Shown here: positions 38,186-50,024 of the stretch, in pieces
Position numbering within the stretch: position 1 is the first letter of the stretch
Layout: each line of letters begins with the position of its first letter
Assembly: GCF_000368785.1 (NCBI RefSeq)
Contig: NZ_KB849690.1
Location: 660,252 to 724,251, forward strand
Direction: 5' to 3'
DNA from: Acinetobacter towneri DSM 14962 = CIP 107472
Lineage (GTDB): Bacteria > Pseudomonadota > Gammaproteobacteria > Pseudomonadales > Moraxellaceae
DNA length: 64,000 bases
Made by a program: the position numbers and the translations under genes
Notes under the pieces: model-generated
Databases searched by the model: none
The model's input: only the letters and a program-made list of their open reading frames with translations
What the model was told of the DNA's origin: nothing

Positions 38186-39544
38186 TTACATCGCCTCACG
38201 TTGAGCTTCATCTTCTAGATAACTTTCCAGAGAATCATCTAGTGCATAAAGCCATGGTGTGTGATGCGGTTTAGCCATTTTTCCTGTCATCACTGAGCGA
38301 TAAACTTTATCTCTAAAGCCCATAATATTTTCTTTTTTATGCTTTTTCCATTGCATGAAAATATCGTGTACTGCATCAATATTGAAAGATGGATAGTCGG
38401 TCTGCGCAATCAGGCGTTTGATGTAATCCCCTTGGAAACGTGCAGATTGTTCATCGCTGATTAAGCGTTGTTCTTTTTCATGCAAGGTTTGGGTATGGCT
38501 TTGCATTTCATCTGTACTTGGCAATGCAATTTTGCCTAAAATCACATCACGGACAAACCATGCCTGCGCATCGAACATATTGAAGGTGTACCATTGATCT
38601 TGCATACCCAAATAGAACAAACGTGGATTCTTTTCCCAAACCACACCTTGATATAAACCTAGTGGATAAAGGCAGTTATGCGTTCTGAGGCGCAAGCCAT
38701 CTTCAATAAACGGGAAGTGGTGTAAATAGCCCGTACATAAAATAATGGCATCAATTTTGGCCGATGTTCCATCACCAAAATAAGCAGTATTTTCATCTAC
38801 ACGCAGTAATTGTGGTTTTTCAGACCAGTTTTTGGGCCACTTAAAGCCCATGGCTTTACTGCGATAGCAACTGTAAATTTGTTTGGCGCCGTATTTATAA
38901 CATTGCGAACCAATGTCTTCGGCAGAGTAGCTGCTGCCCACCAACAGCACTGATTTACCTTTAAATTCCAGTGCATCACGGAAATCATGCGCGTGTAAAA
39001 TACGACCATGGAATTGATCAAAGCCTTCATAAACAGGGACACGCGGGGTAGAAAAGTGCCCAGAGGCCACCACAACATAATCAAACTGTTCTGAATAATG
39101 ACGTTGCTGTGCGTAATCTTCGACATCAACCGTAAATTTTTGCGTCGCATCATCATAATGAATATGCTGAACGGCGGTATTAAAGCGGACTAAGTCTTTC
39201 ACCTGTGCTTTTTCTGCACGACCTTGAATATAATCCCACAACACTGCGCGTGGCGGATAAGACGCGATTGGTTTTTTGAAGTGTTCATCAAAAGTATAAT
39301 CGGCAAATTCTAGCGCTTCTTTAGGGCCATTTGACCATAAATAACGGTACATACTGCCGTGGACAGGTTCGCCATGTTCATCTATACCTGTGCGCCAAGT
39401 ATAGTTCCAGAGTCCACCCCAATCATTTTGTTTTTCGAAACATACAATTTCAGGAACTTGTAGACCTTTGGCCTTTGCTGACTGAAACGCTCTTAATTGG
39501 GCCATGCCGCTTGGGCCAGCGCCAATAATTGCAATTCGATCCAT
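38186..39544 (-). CDS. Flavin-containing monooxygenase, trimethylamine monooxygenase-like
   Basis: A 452-residue class B flavoprotein. It has the FAD fold [18 protein letters not shown], the region [14 protein letters not shown], an NADP-binding [18 protein letters not shown] (about 205-222) and the FMO marker [13 protein letters not shown]. The last two are worded very like bacterial Tmm enzymes that oxidise trimethylamine to its N-oxide, but other amine or sulfide substrates are possible. ATG 39544 follows GGAG at about seven bases; an in-frame ATG four codons earlier overlaps that site. No TMA-utilisation genes are adjacent. Confidence 0.8.
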   Translation of the reverse strand: MDRIAIIGAGPSGMAQLRAFQSAKAKGLQVPEIVCFEKQNDWGGLWNYTWRTGIDEHGEPVHGSMYRYLWSNGPKEALEFADYTFDEHFKKPIASYPPRAVLWDYIQGRAEKAQVKDLVRFNTAVQHIHYDDATQKFTVDVEDYAQQRHYSEQFDYVVVASGHFSTPRVPVYEGFDQFHGRILHAHDFRDALEFKGKSVLLVGSSYSAEDIGSQCYKYGAKQIYSCYRSKAMGFKWPKNWSEKPQLLRVDENTAYFGDGTSAKIDAIILCTGYLHHFPFIEDGLRLRTHNCLYPLGLYQGVVWEKNPRLFYLGMQDQWYTFNMFDAQAWFVRDVILGKIALPSTDEMQSHTQTLHEKEQRLISDEQSARFQGDYIKRLIAQTDYPSFNIDAVHDIFMQWKKHKKENIMGFRDKVYRSVMTGKMAKPHHTPWLYALDDSLESYLEDEAQREAM

Positions 39545-40208
39545 TGCTATCTCCATTAGTTTTTGAGTTCTTAATTACTTCTCCAATTTTGAGTGACACA
39601 ATTCAGGATTTTAAATATCCGCATTATAAAAATAAGCAAATACAATCCTAAATTTAGAGATCAAGTAGATCTTGTCAAAATAGGATGTGAATTAAAAAAA
39701 TAGAAAAAATAAAACACACTAAAGACAGTAAAAATTGCTTAAGCAACTCATCTTTATAAAAAAATGTGTTTTACAAGAAGCATGATCTTATCATAATTTT
39801 TGATTAATTTTGGTTTTGCTTAGTTGTAAAAGTGAATTTAAAGTCATTGCTGTTGTTGTTTTGGTTTGATCAATTGGTATATTTTATTGATTTTTATAGA
39901 GAAAATAAGATGAAAATTTAAAGCTAATTTTTATCTCATTTTGCCCAATATAAAGGTGATTTTGATGAGATTGTTGCAAAATCTACAATGATATACAGAG
40001 GATTGAAAACTGAATCTTAGGCAACATTTTCAGAGAGCCATACCCGAAGTGGACTTCTGAAAAATTAAAAGGATGCTGTGATTGATAGGTGTAATGAAAG
40101 TTTAGTTTTTATAAGCCATGAAAGCAGTAGCGTATTTATCAAGCTTTATCTAATGATTGAATGTGCTTTGCGTACATTCAATCATTAAAGTTTGTGGCGA
40201 CTCAGTAA
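39545..40208. other. AT-rich 660-base gap
   Basis: Very AT-rich with no credible gene. TTTTCAGA (40027-40034) and TCTGAAAA (40056-40063) could pair around a short loop. AATGATTGAATGT (40152-40164) and ACATTCAATCATT (40174-40186) make a perfect 13-bp hairpin just beyond the stop of the 68-residue gene, a candidate leftward terminator although its T-run is poor. Confidence 0.5.
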
Positions 40209-40415
40209 TTAAAGTTTACGCCACACCTTATTTTCATCTTCTAAAGAGACAGTAAAGTTAAATTCGTCGTCTACGGTAACCAAGTAGGAGTTAGGATTAA
40301 CCAATAAAACTTTTAAAATTGTACCTTGCTCGAATTCAATTGGTGCGCAGTTTTCTTTACGTAGAACAATAGGTTCAAGTAGCTCAATAGCAATGTTTTC
40401 TGTTGGAGATTCCAT
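40209..40415 (-). CDS. Hypothetical 68-residue acidic protein
   Basis: A small acidic protein (MESPTENIAIELLEPIVL..., ending ENKVWRKL) with a predicted mostly beta character: IVLRKENCAPIEFEQGTILKVL, YLVTVDDEFNFTVSLEDE. I know no function. The composition and periodic hydrophobics look like a real folded protein; it stands alone in AT-rich surroundings with a hairpin just downstream. Confidence 0.6.
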   Translation of the reverse strand: MESPTENIAIELLEPIVLRKENCAPIEFEQGTILKVLLVNPNSYLVTVDDEFNFTVSLEDENKVWRKL

Positions 40416-40810
40416 ACCGCACCCTAAATGAGTTATTTTTAATCAACTGTATTATATAGTAAATTGATGAATAATCTACACAAAATCGTAAATTTGTGTC
40501 GGGTTTAAATATTTTGTACTTGAATTGTTGGTCAAAAAATCGCAATAAATTTGCCCAATACTTCATAATTTGACATTTTAAAAATATAAGAAATTGAAAT
40601 TTGATGTAATTTCTTAGATGAATGGCAAATGAACAGCGCAGTAAAATATAGCCGATTGATGAAATTTACAGTTTTCAGTATAAAAATAAAATTATTGCTG
40701 AAAAAACAGCGTATAAAGTATAAAAGTTAAAGTATCCATTCACGCTTTTTTAAGTGGTGAAGGCACTGGGTTTTACATTCAAATTTAAAAAATAAAGGCT
40801 TTTTGTCTGC
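40416..40810. other. AT-rich 395-base intergenic region
   Basis: Between two divergent genes; presumably holds their promoters. Beyond a direct TATAAAGTATAAAAGTTAAAG A/T-rich stretch near 40711-40731 I see no specific site and no plausible gene. Confidence 0.5.
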
Positions 40811-42007
40811 ATGTTTAAGTCATTTTTTCCAAATCCAAAGTGGTTTTTTATTTCATTGCTTGTTTGGTTCGCGATCAATCTGGCTTTATGGTACTCGGGC
40901 GGTAGCGCATGGGGTAGTTGGATTGGCTTCCCGCAAGGCTATGCCGAAGCAACATTACCCATCGATGTCAGCCGTTTTTGGTCACCTGCATTTTTATGGT
41001 TTTATCTGTGGTTTTTTGTGGCAACGACGCTGTTTGCCATTTTCTGGAAACTTAAAGCAAATCACCCATGGCAGCGCTGGTCGGTATGGGGATCGGCATT
41101 CATCCTGTTTAATATTTGGTTTGGGGTACAAGTCAATGTTGTGGTGAATGCCTGGTACAACCCATTTTATGACCTGATTCAAAAAATGCTCAGTAGTGGC
41201 GGTGGAGATGTCAATGAACTCTATGCAGGTGTGCTGACCTTTTTATACATCGCCATGGTGGCAGTGACCTTAATGGTTTTGAATTTATTTTTTGTTAGTC
41301 ACTATGTTTTTCGTTGGCGTACGGCAATGAATAATTATTACACCGCACATTGGGAAAAACTCAGACATATTGAAGGGGCTTCACAGCGTATTCAAGAAGA
41401 TACCATGCGCTTTGCCAGAACCATGGAAACTTTAGGGGTAAATTTAGTCGAAGCCCTAATGACTTTGTTGGCATTTTTACCTGTGCTGTTTAGTTTGTCT
41501 GTGCATGTCAAAGCCCTGCCTATAGTGGGGGAAATTTCGTATGCCTTAGTTTGGGCTGCAGTGGGTTGGGCAGTATTTGGTACAGTGGTGTTAATTGTGG
41601 TGGGTGCGAAGTTACCAGGTCTGGAATTTAATAACCAAAAAGTTGAGGCGGCTTATCGTAAAGAATTGGTTTATGGTGAAGATCACGCTGAACGTGCTGA
41701 TCCGCTGAGTTTAAAAGAACTGTTTAGCAAAGTGCGTTTGAACTATTTCCGTTTATATTTCCACTATGCCTATTTTAACTTGGTACGCATTTGGTACATG
41801 CAATTGGACAATATTTATGGTTTATTTGTGTTGTTCCCAAGTATTGCCGCAGGGGCTATTACATTGGGTTTGATGATGCAAATTGCCAACGTATTTGGCA
41901 AAGTCCGTGAATCTTTTCAGTATCTGATTGCATCTTGGCCAACCATTATTGAGCTCTTGTCTATCTATAAGCGTTTAAAAGCATTTGAATCGACATTGGA
42001 TCACTAG
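40811..42007 (+). CDS. sbmA: SbmA/BacA-like peptide transporter
   Basis: A 398-residue inner-membrane protein, close to the 406 residues of E. coli SbmA, which imports proline-rich peptides, microcins and related compounds using the proton gradient. Family-like segments: [15 protein letters not shown] at the start, [47 protein letters not shown] and [21 protein letters not shown]. About eight hydrophobic segments; no nucleotide-binding domain, so not an ABC enzyme. It is monocistronic with a 10-bp hairpin lacking a T-run (42016-42045) after the stop. Confidence 0.9.
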   Translation: MFKSFFPNPKWFFISLLVWFAINLALWYSGGSAWGSWIGFPQGYAEATLPIDVSRFWSPAFLWFYLWFFVATTLFAIFWKLKANHPWQRWSVWGSAFILFNIWFGVQVNVVVNAWYNPFYDLIQKMLSSGGGDVNELYAGVLTFLYIAMVAVTLMVLNLFFVSHYVFRWRTAMNNYYTAHWEKLRHIEGASQRIQEDTMRFARTMETLGVNLVEALMTLLAFLPVLFSLSVHVKALPIVGEISYALVWAAVGWAVFGTVVLIVVGAKLPGLEFNNQKVEAAYRKELVYGEDHAERADPLSLKELFSKVRLNYFRLYFHYAYFNLVRIWYMQLDNIYGLFVLFPSIAAGAITLGLMMQIANVFGKVRESFQYLIASWPTIIELLSIYKRLKAFESTLDH

Positions 42008-42288
42008 TTGTGGTGGCGACATCCATGATTTGTTGTGGATGTCGCGTTCACATGTTCAGAGCCATGATTGCTAAATATAAATAGATCTGAACAGTTGTAT
42101 AAAAAATAATATGAGTGTTAGTATTCAAAATCATAAAAAACTGTGATGAATTGTATTGTTTTATAAAAATATCAAACGCGATTCAAATAAAGCGATGATT
42201 ATTTAACTATAAAATCAAGGTGTTAGATTTGTTATTTTCCGCTAATTCATATATTTTCATTCCTATAAAAACAATTGAGAATTGAAAC

Positions 42289-43254
42289 GTGACCTGCAAA
42301 AAAATACTTTTGATGGGGGGGGTGGGCAGCCTATTATTTGGTTGTGCAACAGTCGATCAATATAGCCCAAATTCGGTGAAGCATTTTGCATCTGCACAAG
42401 AACTGATTGTTCAAAAAAACTTAAATCAGCCCAGTGGTGCTGCTAAAGAATATGTCTATTATTGGGGGCCACAGCGCAAAGATCAGCCTGCTGAATCTAT
42501 GATTCCACGTAAATATATGGGCAGCTATTGTCAGTCACAAAATGGACGCTTAACGCTTGCCTATAAAAGCTCAATGAGTTTAGTTAAAAATGCATGGTCT
42601 AAAAAATTACTCAATACTTATCGAGATGTAAAACAGGGGATTGGGGCATACCGTTGTGTAGGTAATCAGGGCGAAAGTTGGATTGTATCGATTGAGCCAG
42701 TGGCGGAGCGACAGTTGGAACAGCGTGGTGAAGCGCGAGTGGTGAGTTTGGTTACTAAAATAATGTCTGAAGATGAAGCGCGACGCTTTTACCGCGCGGC
42801 TTCTGCACCTACAAAGGCCGTACCTAAAGCAGTTCCAAGTAATCCAAAAACAACAAATGCAACCAAAGTTGCTGAAATGAAAGAAAAACCTGAAGAGAAA
42901 AAAGAGCCTGTAGTTGCGCCAGTAAAAACAGCTCCACCACGCGTGGTTGAGACACCACAACAGCAACAGACACGTTTATATGTGGCTGCACGTCGTGATT
43001 TAAACAGTGGGCGTAATCAAATTAATGCCTGTAATAATGCGCAACGTGCTTATAACTATGGCAAGTTACAGGGCGCAGAGGGTACACGTATTTATACAGA
43101 ATCTGGCATGTTGGTGGCACGTTGTTTAACCAGTGTGTCGAGTTATCGCAGTCGTTTTCCAAACGCAGAAGTGCAAGCCAAGCGCATTTTGCAGAATTTA
43201 GCCAAAAATTATAATCATGCGGGGGCTAAGAATATGTTGAGAGGCATGAAATGA
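42289..43254 (+). CDS. Hypothetical lipoprotein with proline/lysine-rich linker
   Basis: A 321-residue protein starting at GTG 42289, giving a signal peptide MTCKKILLMGGVGSLLFGC with lipobox LFGC (Cys19). A folded N-terminal region (about 25-165) is followed by a low-complexity Pro/Lys/Val linker (about 175-230: PKAVPSNPKTTNATK, EKPEEKKEPVVAPVK) and a C-terminal helical region resembling tetratricopeptide-like helices (AARRDLNSGRNQINAC, AYNYGKLQGAEG). The linker could span periplasm or peptidoglycan. I do not recognise the family. Confidence 0.7.
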   Translation: MTCKKILLMGGVGSLLFGCATVDQYSPNSVKHFASAQELIVQKNLNQPSGAAKEYVYYWGPQRKDQPAESMIPRKYMGSYCQSQNGRLTLAYKSSMSLVKNAWSKKLLNTYRDVKQGIGAYRCVGNQGESWIVSIEPVAERQLEQRGEARVVSLVTKIMSEDEARRFYRAASAPTKAVPKAVPSNPKTTNATKVAEMKEKPEEKKEPVVAPVKTAPPRVVETPQQQQTRLYVAARRDLNSGRNQINACNNAQRAYNYGKLQGAEGTRIYTESGMLVARCLTSVSSYRSRFPNAEVQAKRILQNLAKNYNHAGAKNMLRGMK

Positions 43255-43394
43255 GGAGCGCATAATTTCTGATCTGCTCTTCATTTTAAAATTTAAATAT
43301 TTATCTCTCCCTTGCACCACAGTGCAGTTTATCACTAGTGCTTGTTTTAAAGACCTTTCCAATATTAAAGTTTTGATGGCATTTAATTTGTAAT

Positions 43395-43452
43395 GGAAGC
43401 TCCTTCTCCCACTTGGATGAGCAGTACTGCTGCGCAAGGGGGAGGGGTAATT
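43395..43452. repeat. Possible intergenic repeat remnant
   Basis: CTCCTTCTCCCACTTG (about 43399-43414) faces CAAGGGGGAGGGG (about 43434-43446) around GAGCAGTACTGCTGCGC, an imperfect palindrome rich in C/G runs unlike the AT-rich surroundings. It resembles the small palindromic repeats scattered between Acinetobacter genes, but only a genome search can tell. Confidence 0.35.
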
Positions 43453-43464
43453 TAAAAGGTAAAA

Positions 43465-44070
43465 CTAAATAAGATCAGGATAAAACTGCTCAAATTCTTT
43501 ATTTATCGCCTCACCACGTAATAAATAGCCTTTGGGCTGAATATAACTATAAATTTCTCGTGCAGGCTGTTCATGCCAGCCAATATTAAATGCACAAAGT
43601 TTTGGGAAAAATTGTAGATGGTTGTAATTCAAATTATTATGAATCCAATAGGCGAGTTGTTGCCAATTGACTTGATCTTTTTCATACAGTGCTAAAAATG
43701 ATGGAATGACAATACACGCCGTTGCCCCATAACCTTTTGCATCGGGATAGTCCCAAATGTGACTGGCAAAGTTTTTCTCGTTACTGGCGCAGTTATGTCC
43801 TTTTTCATTACCAAGTTGGTTTACGCTTGGTGAGCGATACGCCGAGCGAATCGCAATTCGTCCAAATTTTTCTTGGAGTGGTTCGAGCAGTTGCTCGCAC
43901 AGTAGTGTACCTGTGTAGATGGCTTTTTTAGGATGATCGGGGAAGTTGGGTACACCGTACCAATTGGCGATTTCGCTATACATAAAGTCACGCATAAAAA
44001 AGGACTTGGAGAGTTTGATGCGTCCTAAGTCTTCGAGTTTGGCGATGGAGGATACTTTTTTGAAAGTCAT
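43465..44070 (-). CDS. Peptidase M15-like protein of an overlapping gene pair
   Basis: A 201-residue protein with a D-alanyl-D-alanine carboxypeptidase (M15)-like layout: IAIRSAYRSPSVNQLG (about 72-87), then ASHIWDYPDAKGYGATAC (about 102-119) and NIGWHEQPA (about 165-173). In M15 enzymes the SxHxxGxAxD and WxH motifs hold zinc; here the His residues remain but the expected Asp is replaced by Cys, so catalysis is uncertain. No signal peptide, so it would act in the cytoplasm unless released. Its ATG overlaps the stop of the AbiC-like gene (4 bases), so the two are co-translated and may act together in phage defence. Confidence 0.6.
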   Translation of the reverse strand: MTFKKVSSIAKLEDLGRIKLSKSFFMRDFMYSEIANWYGVPNFPDHPKKAIYTGTLLCEQLLEPLQEKFGRIAIRSAYRSPSVNQLGNEKGHNCASNEKNFASHIWDYPDAKGYGATACIVIPSFLALYEKDQVNWQQLAYWIHNNLNYNHLQFFPKLCAFNIGWHEQPAREIYSYIQPKGYLLRGEAINKEFEQFYPDLI

Positions 44071-45392
44071 AGGTTGGTTTTATGTTGATGATTTATAAAA
44101 CTTTTGTAATCAATACGATATATTAATAGGTAATATAGAGATTCATCCAATTCTATACTATTTAATTGTTGCAACAATTGCATGTCATCTAAATAGTCTG
44201 TCATTTTTTCAGCATCATCTTCATTAATGTTTTTATTTTGGATGCTATGGGAAAAATCTGCAATTTTAGCTTTAATGGCTTTAATTTTTTCTTGAATATC
44301 GCTATTCATTTCATTTAAGGTCTGGAATTTGTATAGAGCTGTGTGTCCAAGTTCTTTGTGTTTATGAAAATTAAATTGATATATTAGCTGTAAGCGCTTA
44401 GTTATATTTTCAGGATCTGAATTTAAAGAAATTTTTTCTAGATCTGTGAAATATTTAAGCCATTGTTTATTATTAGCAAAAGTTTGTGGCGAAAACTCAT
44501 ACGCATGAGAAGTCAACATATGATTCAATTCCCAATTTTCATTCATGTTTAAATTGTCGATAGAAAGACTTTTGAATAAACTATATTTTTCAGCAATTTT
44601 TTTAATTTCGTTGTCTATCAAGCAATAAAAAAATAAAATTTTAAGTTCATTTATAGTTAAAGTTGCACCTAAAATATTAATGTATTTAAAGTTGTTTATA
44701 TTTTCAGTTCGATTAATGAAATCATCACATGTTTTTATTGTTTCATAAATAATTCTAAAATATGAGGAAAAATATTCAGTAAGTTCATGGTTATAGTATG
44801 TGGATATTGAGTCTGATTGACATTGTAACTTTTGTGTTAATTGTTTGATTGCATTTTGGCCTGTAAAAATCTTTTTTTCTTTAAAGCTTGGAGATTCATA
44901 ATATATGCTATCGATACTTTCTTTTTTAGTTTTCAGCAACTGAAAAAAAATGTTTTCAAAGTTTTGCAAAGAAATTTGTTCTTGTTGTGATTTAGAGGTT
45001 ATGATTTGTTTTTCTAATGTTGATTGCTGTATTTCAAATAATTTCTTTTGAGTTTCTACATTAATATTTTCTAATTCTGCTAATTTTTCTTGATGAATAG
45101 CAGTTTCTTTAAGTACTTCTCTAGTATCTCTTAGCTCTTTCAATTGTAGTCTTATAGAAGCAGTAAGCCAGTAAAAACCTAATGCGGCAAGAATTGGGTT
45201 TAATGTCCCCCCAATGAAATCTCCAAAGGTTCCCCAAGTCGAATCAGTTTTTGACCAGGAGCCATGAAAATTTGAAAAATATGTTATTAATACAATACAA
45301 ATAAGAGCGAAACCTATAAAGAGTGAAATTTTAATTTTCCTTTCTATGGCTTTGAATTCTTCAACTTCTAAATTATTAGATTGTTTGCTCAT
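44067..45392 (-). CDS. Putative phage abortive infection protein (putAbiC-like)
   Basis: A 441-residue protein with two N-terminal transmembrane segments (about 24-44 and 66-84) joined by STWGTFGDFIGGTLNPILAA, the wording typical of the putAbiC family, then a coiled coil (about 85-150) and a large cytoplasmic alpha-helical domain with LQNFENIFFQLL. The gene is visibly more AT-rich than its gat neighbours, suggesting transfer. It is the first gene of the pair. The family is named from lactococcal-type abortive infection; no mechanism is visible. Confidence 0.78.
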   Translation of the reverse strand: MSKQSNNLEVEEFKAIERKIKISLFIGFALICIVLITYFSNFHGSWSKTDSTWGTFGDFIGGTLNPILAALGFYWLTASIRLQLKELRDTREVLKETAIHQEKLAELENINVETQKKLFEIQQSTLEKQIITSKSQQEQISLQNFENIFFQLLKTKKESIDSIYYESPSFKEKKIFTGQNAIKQLTQKLQCQSDSISTYYNHELTEYFSSYFRIIYETIKTCDDFINRTENINNFKYINILGATLTINELKILFFYCLIDNEIKKIAEKYSLFKSLSIDNLNMNENWELNHMLTSHAYEFSPQTFANNKQWLKYFTDLEKISLNSDPENITKRLQLIYQFNFHKHKELGHTALYKFQTLNEMNSDIQEKIKAIKAKIADFSHSIQNKNINEDDAEKMTDYLDDMQLLQQLNSIELDESLYYLLIYRIDYKSFINHQHKTNL

Positions 45393-45441
45393 CTTATATG
45401 ACTTCAGAATAAATATAGAGATTTAATTAGCCTATTTATGG

Positions 45442-45471
45442 AATAAAAACCCCGCATTAAGCGAGGTTTTT
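45442..45471 (-). terminator. Terminator of the gatCAB operon
   Basis: On the minus strand AAAACCTCGC and GCGGGGTTTT pair (one G-U) around TTAAT, followed by T-rich sequence, 32 bases after the gatB stop. Confidence 0.75.
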
Positions 45472-45502
45472 ATAACATAAAATCAATTAATTATCGAATA
45501 AA

Positions 45503-46978
45503 TTATCCAATCAATTTCTTCATTAATTCATTCACTTGAGCAGGGTTGGCTTTACCCTTAGATGCTTTCATCACTTGACCGACTAAACCGTTGAAGGCTT
45601 TGTCTTTACCAGACTTATATTCTTCAACCATTTTTTCGTTGGCAGCAAGCACTTCCTTAATAATTGCTTCAATCGCACCTGTATCAGTTTCCTGTTTCAA
45701 GCCTTTTTCCGCAATAATTTCGTCTGCAGTTTTGCCTTCATCCCACATAAAGCCGAACACTTGTTTTGCAATCTTACCGCTAATGGTGTTGTCTACAATA
45801 CGTGCGATCATACCGCCAAGTTTCTCGGCAGATACAGGTGAGTCTGCCAAATCTAAACCTGCTTTATTGAGTGCACCTGAGAATTCACCCATTACCCAGT
45901 TTGCAGCAATCTTACCTTGTGCCGCACCACCAGCCGCAGCAACTACAGCTTCGTAAAATTCTGACATTTCACGAGTTAGTGTAAGCACGTGAGCATCGTA
46001 CTCAGTCACACCAAAGTCCGCCACGAAACGCGCACGACGTGCAGCAGGAAGCTCAGGCATGGTTGCTTTAATGGTTTCAATTTGTTCGTCAGCAATGATC
46101 ACAGGCAACAAATCTGGATCAGGGAAGTAACGGTAGTCGTTGGCTTCTTCCTTCGAACGCATTGAACGCGTTTCCATCTTCACAGGGTCGAACAAACGTG
46201 TTTCTTGGTCAATGGTGCCATCCCATTCCAAGATTTCCATTTGACGTTCAATTTCAACATTGATCGCTTGTTCAATGAAACGGAATGAGTTCAGGTTTTT
46301 AAGTTCACAACGTGTACCGAAGGGTTGACCCGGACGACGTAACGACACGTTACAGTCCGCACGGAACGAACCTTCAGCCATGTTGCCGTCAGAAATACCT
46401 AACCAACGAACCAGTGTGTGAATCGCTTTAATGTAAGCAACCGCTTCTTCAACCGAACGCATATCTGGCTCAGATACTATTTCCAATAAAGGTGTGCCTG
46501 CACGGTTTAAGTCAATACCTGACATGCCTTCAAATTGGTCGTGAATCGATTTACCTGCATCTTCCTCAAGGTGTGCACGGGTTACGCCAATGCGTTTGGT
46601 TGTGCCATCTTCAAGTTGGATGTCGATATGACCCAAGCCTACAATCGGGTTATCCATCTGGCTGATCTGGTAGCCTTTTGGAGAATCCGGGTAGAAGTAG
46701 TTTTTACGTGCAAATACAGAGGCTTGGTCGATGTAGGCATCAATACCTAAACCAAAACGGATTGCCAAATCCACCACTTCTTTATTTAAAACAGGCAGTA
46801 CGCCCGGCATAGCTAAATCAACAAGGCTGGCTTGCGTATTTGGGTCTTGACCAAATTCGGTTGATGAGCCCGAGAAAATTTTAGAATTGGTTGCAAGCTG
46901 AGTGTGAATCTCAATACCAATTACGACTTCCCAGCCATCAATCAGGTTTGATTTGGGTTTAGCAGTATTCTTCGCCAT
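45503..46978 (-). CDS. gatB: Asp/Glu-tRNA amidotransferase subunit B
   Basis: Binds misacylated Glu-tRNA(Gln)/Asp-tRNA(Asn) and performs the kinase step of GatCAB. The 491-residue protein has [42 protein letters not shown] [22 protein letters not shown] and a C-terminal YqeY-type tail ([20 protein letters not shown]). Its ATG shares one base with the gatA stop (TAATG), giving tight coupling. Confidence 0.97.
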   Translation of the reverse strand: MAKNTAKPKSNLIDGWEVVIGIEIHTQLATNSKIFSGSSTEFGQDPNTQASLVDLAMPGVLPVLNKEVVDLAIRFGLGIDAYIDQASVFARKNYFYPDSPKGYQISQMDNPIVGLGHIDIQLEDGTTKRIGVTRAHLEEDAGKSIHDQFEGMSGIDLNRAGTPLLEIVSEPDMRSVEEAVAYIKAIHTLVRWLGISDGNMAEGSFRADCNVSLRRPGQPFGTRCELKNLNSFRFIEQAINVEIERQMEILEWDGTIDQETRLFDPVKMETRSMRSKEEANDYRYFPDPDLLPVIIADEQIETIKATMPELPAARRARFVADFGVTEYDAHVLTLTREMSEFYEAVVAAAGGAAQGKIAANWVMGEFSGALNKAGLDLADSPVSAEKLGGMIARIVDNTISGKIAKQVFGFMWDEGKTADEIIAEKGLKQETDTGAIEAIIKEVLAANEKMVEEYKSGKDKAFNGLVGQVMKASKGKANPAQVNELMKKLIG

Positions 46979-48456
46979 TATGCGTTCTCCTCAGCAATTG
47001 CAGCGCGTTGAGTATGCCAATCTGTCGCTTGTTGATACTGATGTACCACAGATAACAATTGTGATTCAGACCAGTAATTGCCAATCAATTGTAAACCCAC
47101 AGGCAAGTGATCTTGGTCAAAACCAACAGGCGCACTAATTGCTGGTAAGCCCGCTAAGTTCACTGCGATGGTGTAAATATCACCCAAATACATTTCAACA
47201 GGGTCTAAAGACGCGCCAATTTTGTAGGCAGTTGTTGGTGCAGTTGGTGCTGCAATCACATCGACCTGTTCAAAGGCTTTTAAGAAGTCTTGCTGAATTA
47301 AACGACGGACTTTTTGTGCTTTCACGTAGTAAGCATCGTAATAACCCGCAGAAAGAGCATACGTACCAATCAAGATACGACGTTGCACTTCTGCACCAAA
47401 ACCTTCAGAACGCGAGCGTTTGTAGAGGTCTAAAATATCTTGAGGATTTTCTGCGCGGTAGCCATAACGCACACCATCGTAACGAGAAAGGTTAGACGAT
47501 GCTTCTGCAGGGGCAATTAGATAGTAAGTTGGCACGTAGCTTTCAGTCATGTTGAGATCAATCTCAACCAATACTGCGCCCAATTCTTCTAATTTTTTCA
47601 GTGATTCTTCAACACGTGCTTTCACCGCAGCATCTAAACCTGCCACATTGAAATATTGTTTCGGAATACCAATGCGTAAGCCTTTGAGCGTTGTTGCATT
47701 CAGGTTCGCGACATAATCTTCAACCGCTTTATCCATAGAGGTTGAGTCTTTGGCGTCATGACCTGCCATCACATTCATTAAATATGCGCAGTCTTCTGCA
47801 GAGCGTGCCATTGGACCTGCCTGATCTAAAGATGATGCATAAGCAATGATGCCGTAACGTGAAACACGTCCGTAAGTTGGTTTTAGACCAGTCAAACCAC
47901 AGAAAGATGCAGGCTGACGGATTGAACCGCCTGTATCTGTACCTGTAGCAAATGGTGCAAGATCAGCCGCTACGACCGCAGCCGAACCACCTGATGAACC
48001 ACCTGGTACATGGTCAAGTGCCCATGGGTTTTTAGTCGCGCCATAGAACGAACTTTCAGAGGTTGAACCCATTGCGAATTCGTCCATGTTCACTTTACCT
48101 AAAGTGACCAAACCTGCATTTTTACCTTGTGCCACCACAGTTGCGTCATAAGGCGAGATAAAATTGTCCAGCATTTTTGAACCCGCAGAGGTTTTAATGC
48201 CTTGGGTACAAAAAATATCCTTATGTGCAACAGGAATACCTGTCAGTGCTGTCGCTTGACCCGCCTGACGTAATGCATCGGCTGCATCCGCCTGTGCCAG
48301 TGCTACTTCATTGGTCACGGTGACATAAGAGCGCACTTGCGGATCAATTTTGGCAATACGTTTTAAATAATGTTCTGTTAGTTCGCGAGAGGAGAATTTG
48401 GCTGCCGCTAAACCCTCAGAGATTTCACGAATCGATAAGCGATGTAAATCTGTCAT
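46978..48456 (-). CDS. gatA: Asp/Glu-tRNA amidotransferase subunit A
   Basis: The glutaminase of GatCAB. The 492-residue amidase-signature protein shows the Ser-cisSer-Lys triad: Lys in PVAHKDIF, the glycine/serine-rich [14 protein letters not shown], and [17 protein letters not shown] with the nucleophile serine. It lies between gatC and gatB in the leftward operon. Confidence 0.97.
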   Translation of the reverse strand: MTDLHRLSIREISEGLAAAKFSSRELTEHYLKRIAKIDPQVRSYVTVTNEVALAQADAADALRQAGQATALTGIPVAHKDIFCTQGIKTSAGSKMLDNFISPYDATVVAQGKNAGLVTLGKVNMDEFAMGSTSESSFYGATKNPWALDHVPGGSSGGSAAVVAADLAPFATGTDTGGSIRQPASFCGLTGLKPTYGRVSRYGIIAYASSLDQAGPMARSAEDCAYLMNVMAGHDAKDSTSMDKAVEDYVANLNATTLKGLRIGIPKQYFNVAGLDAAVKARVEESLKKLEELGAVLVEIDLNMTESYVPTYYLIAPAEASSNLSRYDGVRYGYRAENPQDILDLYKRSRSEGFGAEVQRRILIGTYALSAGYYDAYYVKAQKVRRLIQQDFLKAFEQVDVIAAPTAPTTAYKIGASLDPVEMYLGDIYTIAVNLAGLPAISAPVGFDQDHLPVGLQLIGNYWSESQLLSVVHQYQQATDWHTQRAAIAEENA

Positions 48457-48509
48457 GAGAAAAATTCTTTTACCTTTTTATGAAGTCAAAAATGTAACAG
48501 CCGAATAAA

Positions 48510-48824
48510 TTATTCAATCACACGTGGAACAAGGTACAAGCCATCCTGAACTGCAGGGGCAACAGCTTGATATTGCTCACGATGATTCTGTTCGGTTACG
48601 ACGTCTTCACGTAATGGTTGAGGGTGGTCAAATGGGCTTTTTAAAGGCTCAACGTCATCGGTATTTATGCCTTTTAAGCTTTCCATCATGCCTAAAATTT
48701 TATTTAGACTTTGAGCATACTCAGCAGATTGCGTATCATTGAGTTTAAGACGAGCAAGATGGGCAATTGCTGAAACTGTTTGTGCATTTAAATCTGCAGA
48801 ATGCTGAGCATCCGAGGTAGACAT
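48510..48824 (-). CDS. gatC: Asp/Glu-tRNA amidotransferase subunit C
   Basis: The small 104-residue scaffold subunit that wraps GatA to GatB. Family markers: VSAIAHLARLKL, a helix with LNKILGMMESLKGINTDDVEPL, and PLREDVV. It opens the gatCAB operon and is divergent from mreB, with about 137 bases between. Confidence 0.94.
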   Translation of the reverse strand: MSTSDAQHSADLNAQTVSAIAHLARLKLNDTQSAEYAQSLNKILGMMESLKGINTDDVEPLKSPFDHPQPLREDVVTEQNHREQYQAVAPAVQDGLYLVPRVIE

Positions 48825-48940
48825 AACATCACCTAAAATCAGTATTAATAAAAAATTTCAAAATATCGTGCGTTATAATAAGCGATTGACTTGTTCAACG
48901 CACCACATTTAGTTAAAGTTGCCAACTTGCGTCCACATAA

Positions 48941-50008
<1,068 letters not shown>

Positions 50009-50024
50009 TACATAGGATTCGGCG

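Noticed and set aside
40384..40566. A 60-codon minus-strand frame overlapping the start of the 68-residue gene
   Set aside because: Composed of AT-rich codons, without a ribosome binding site, in a region better explained as a promoter.
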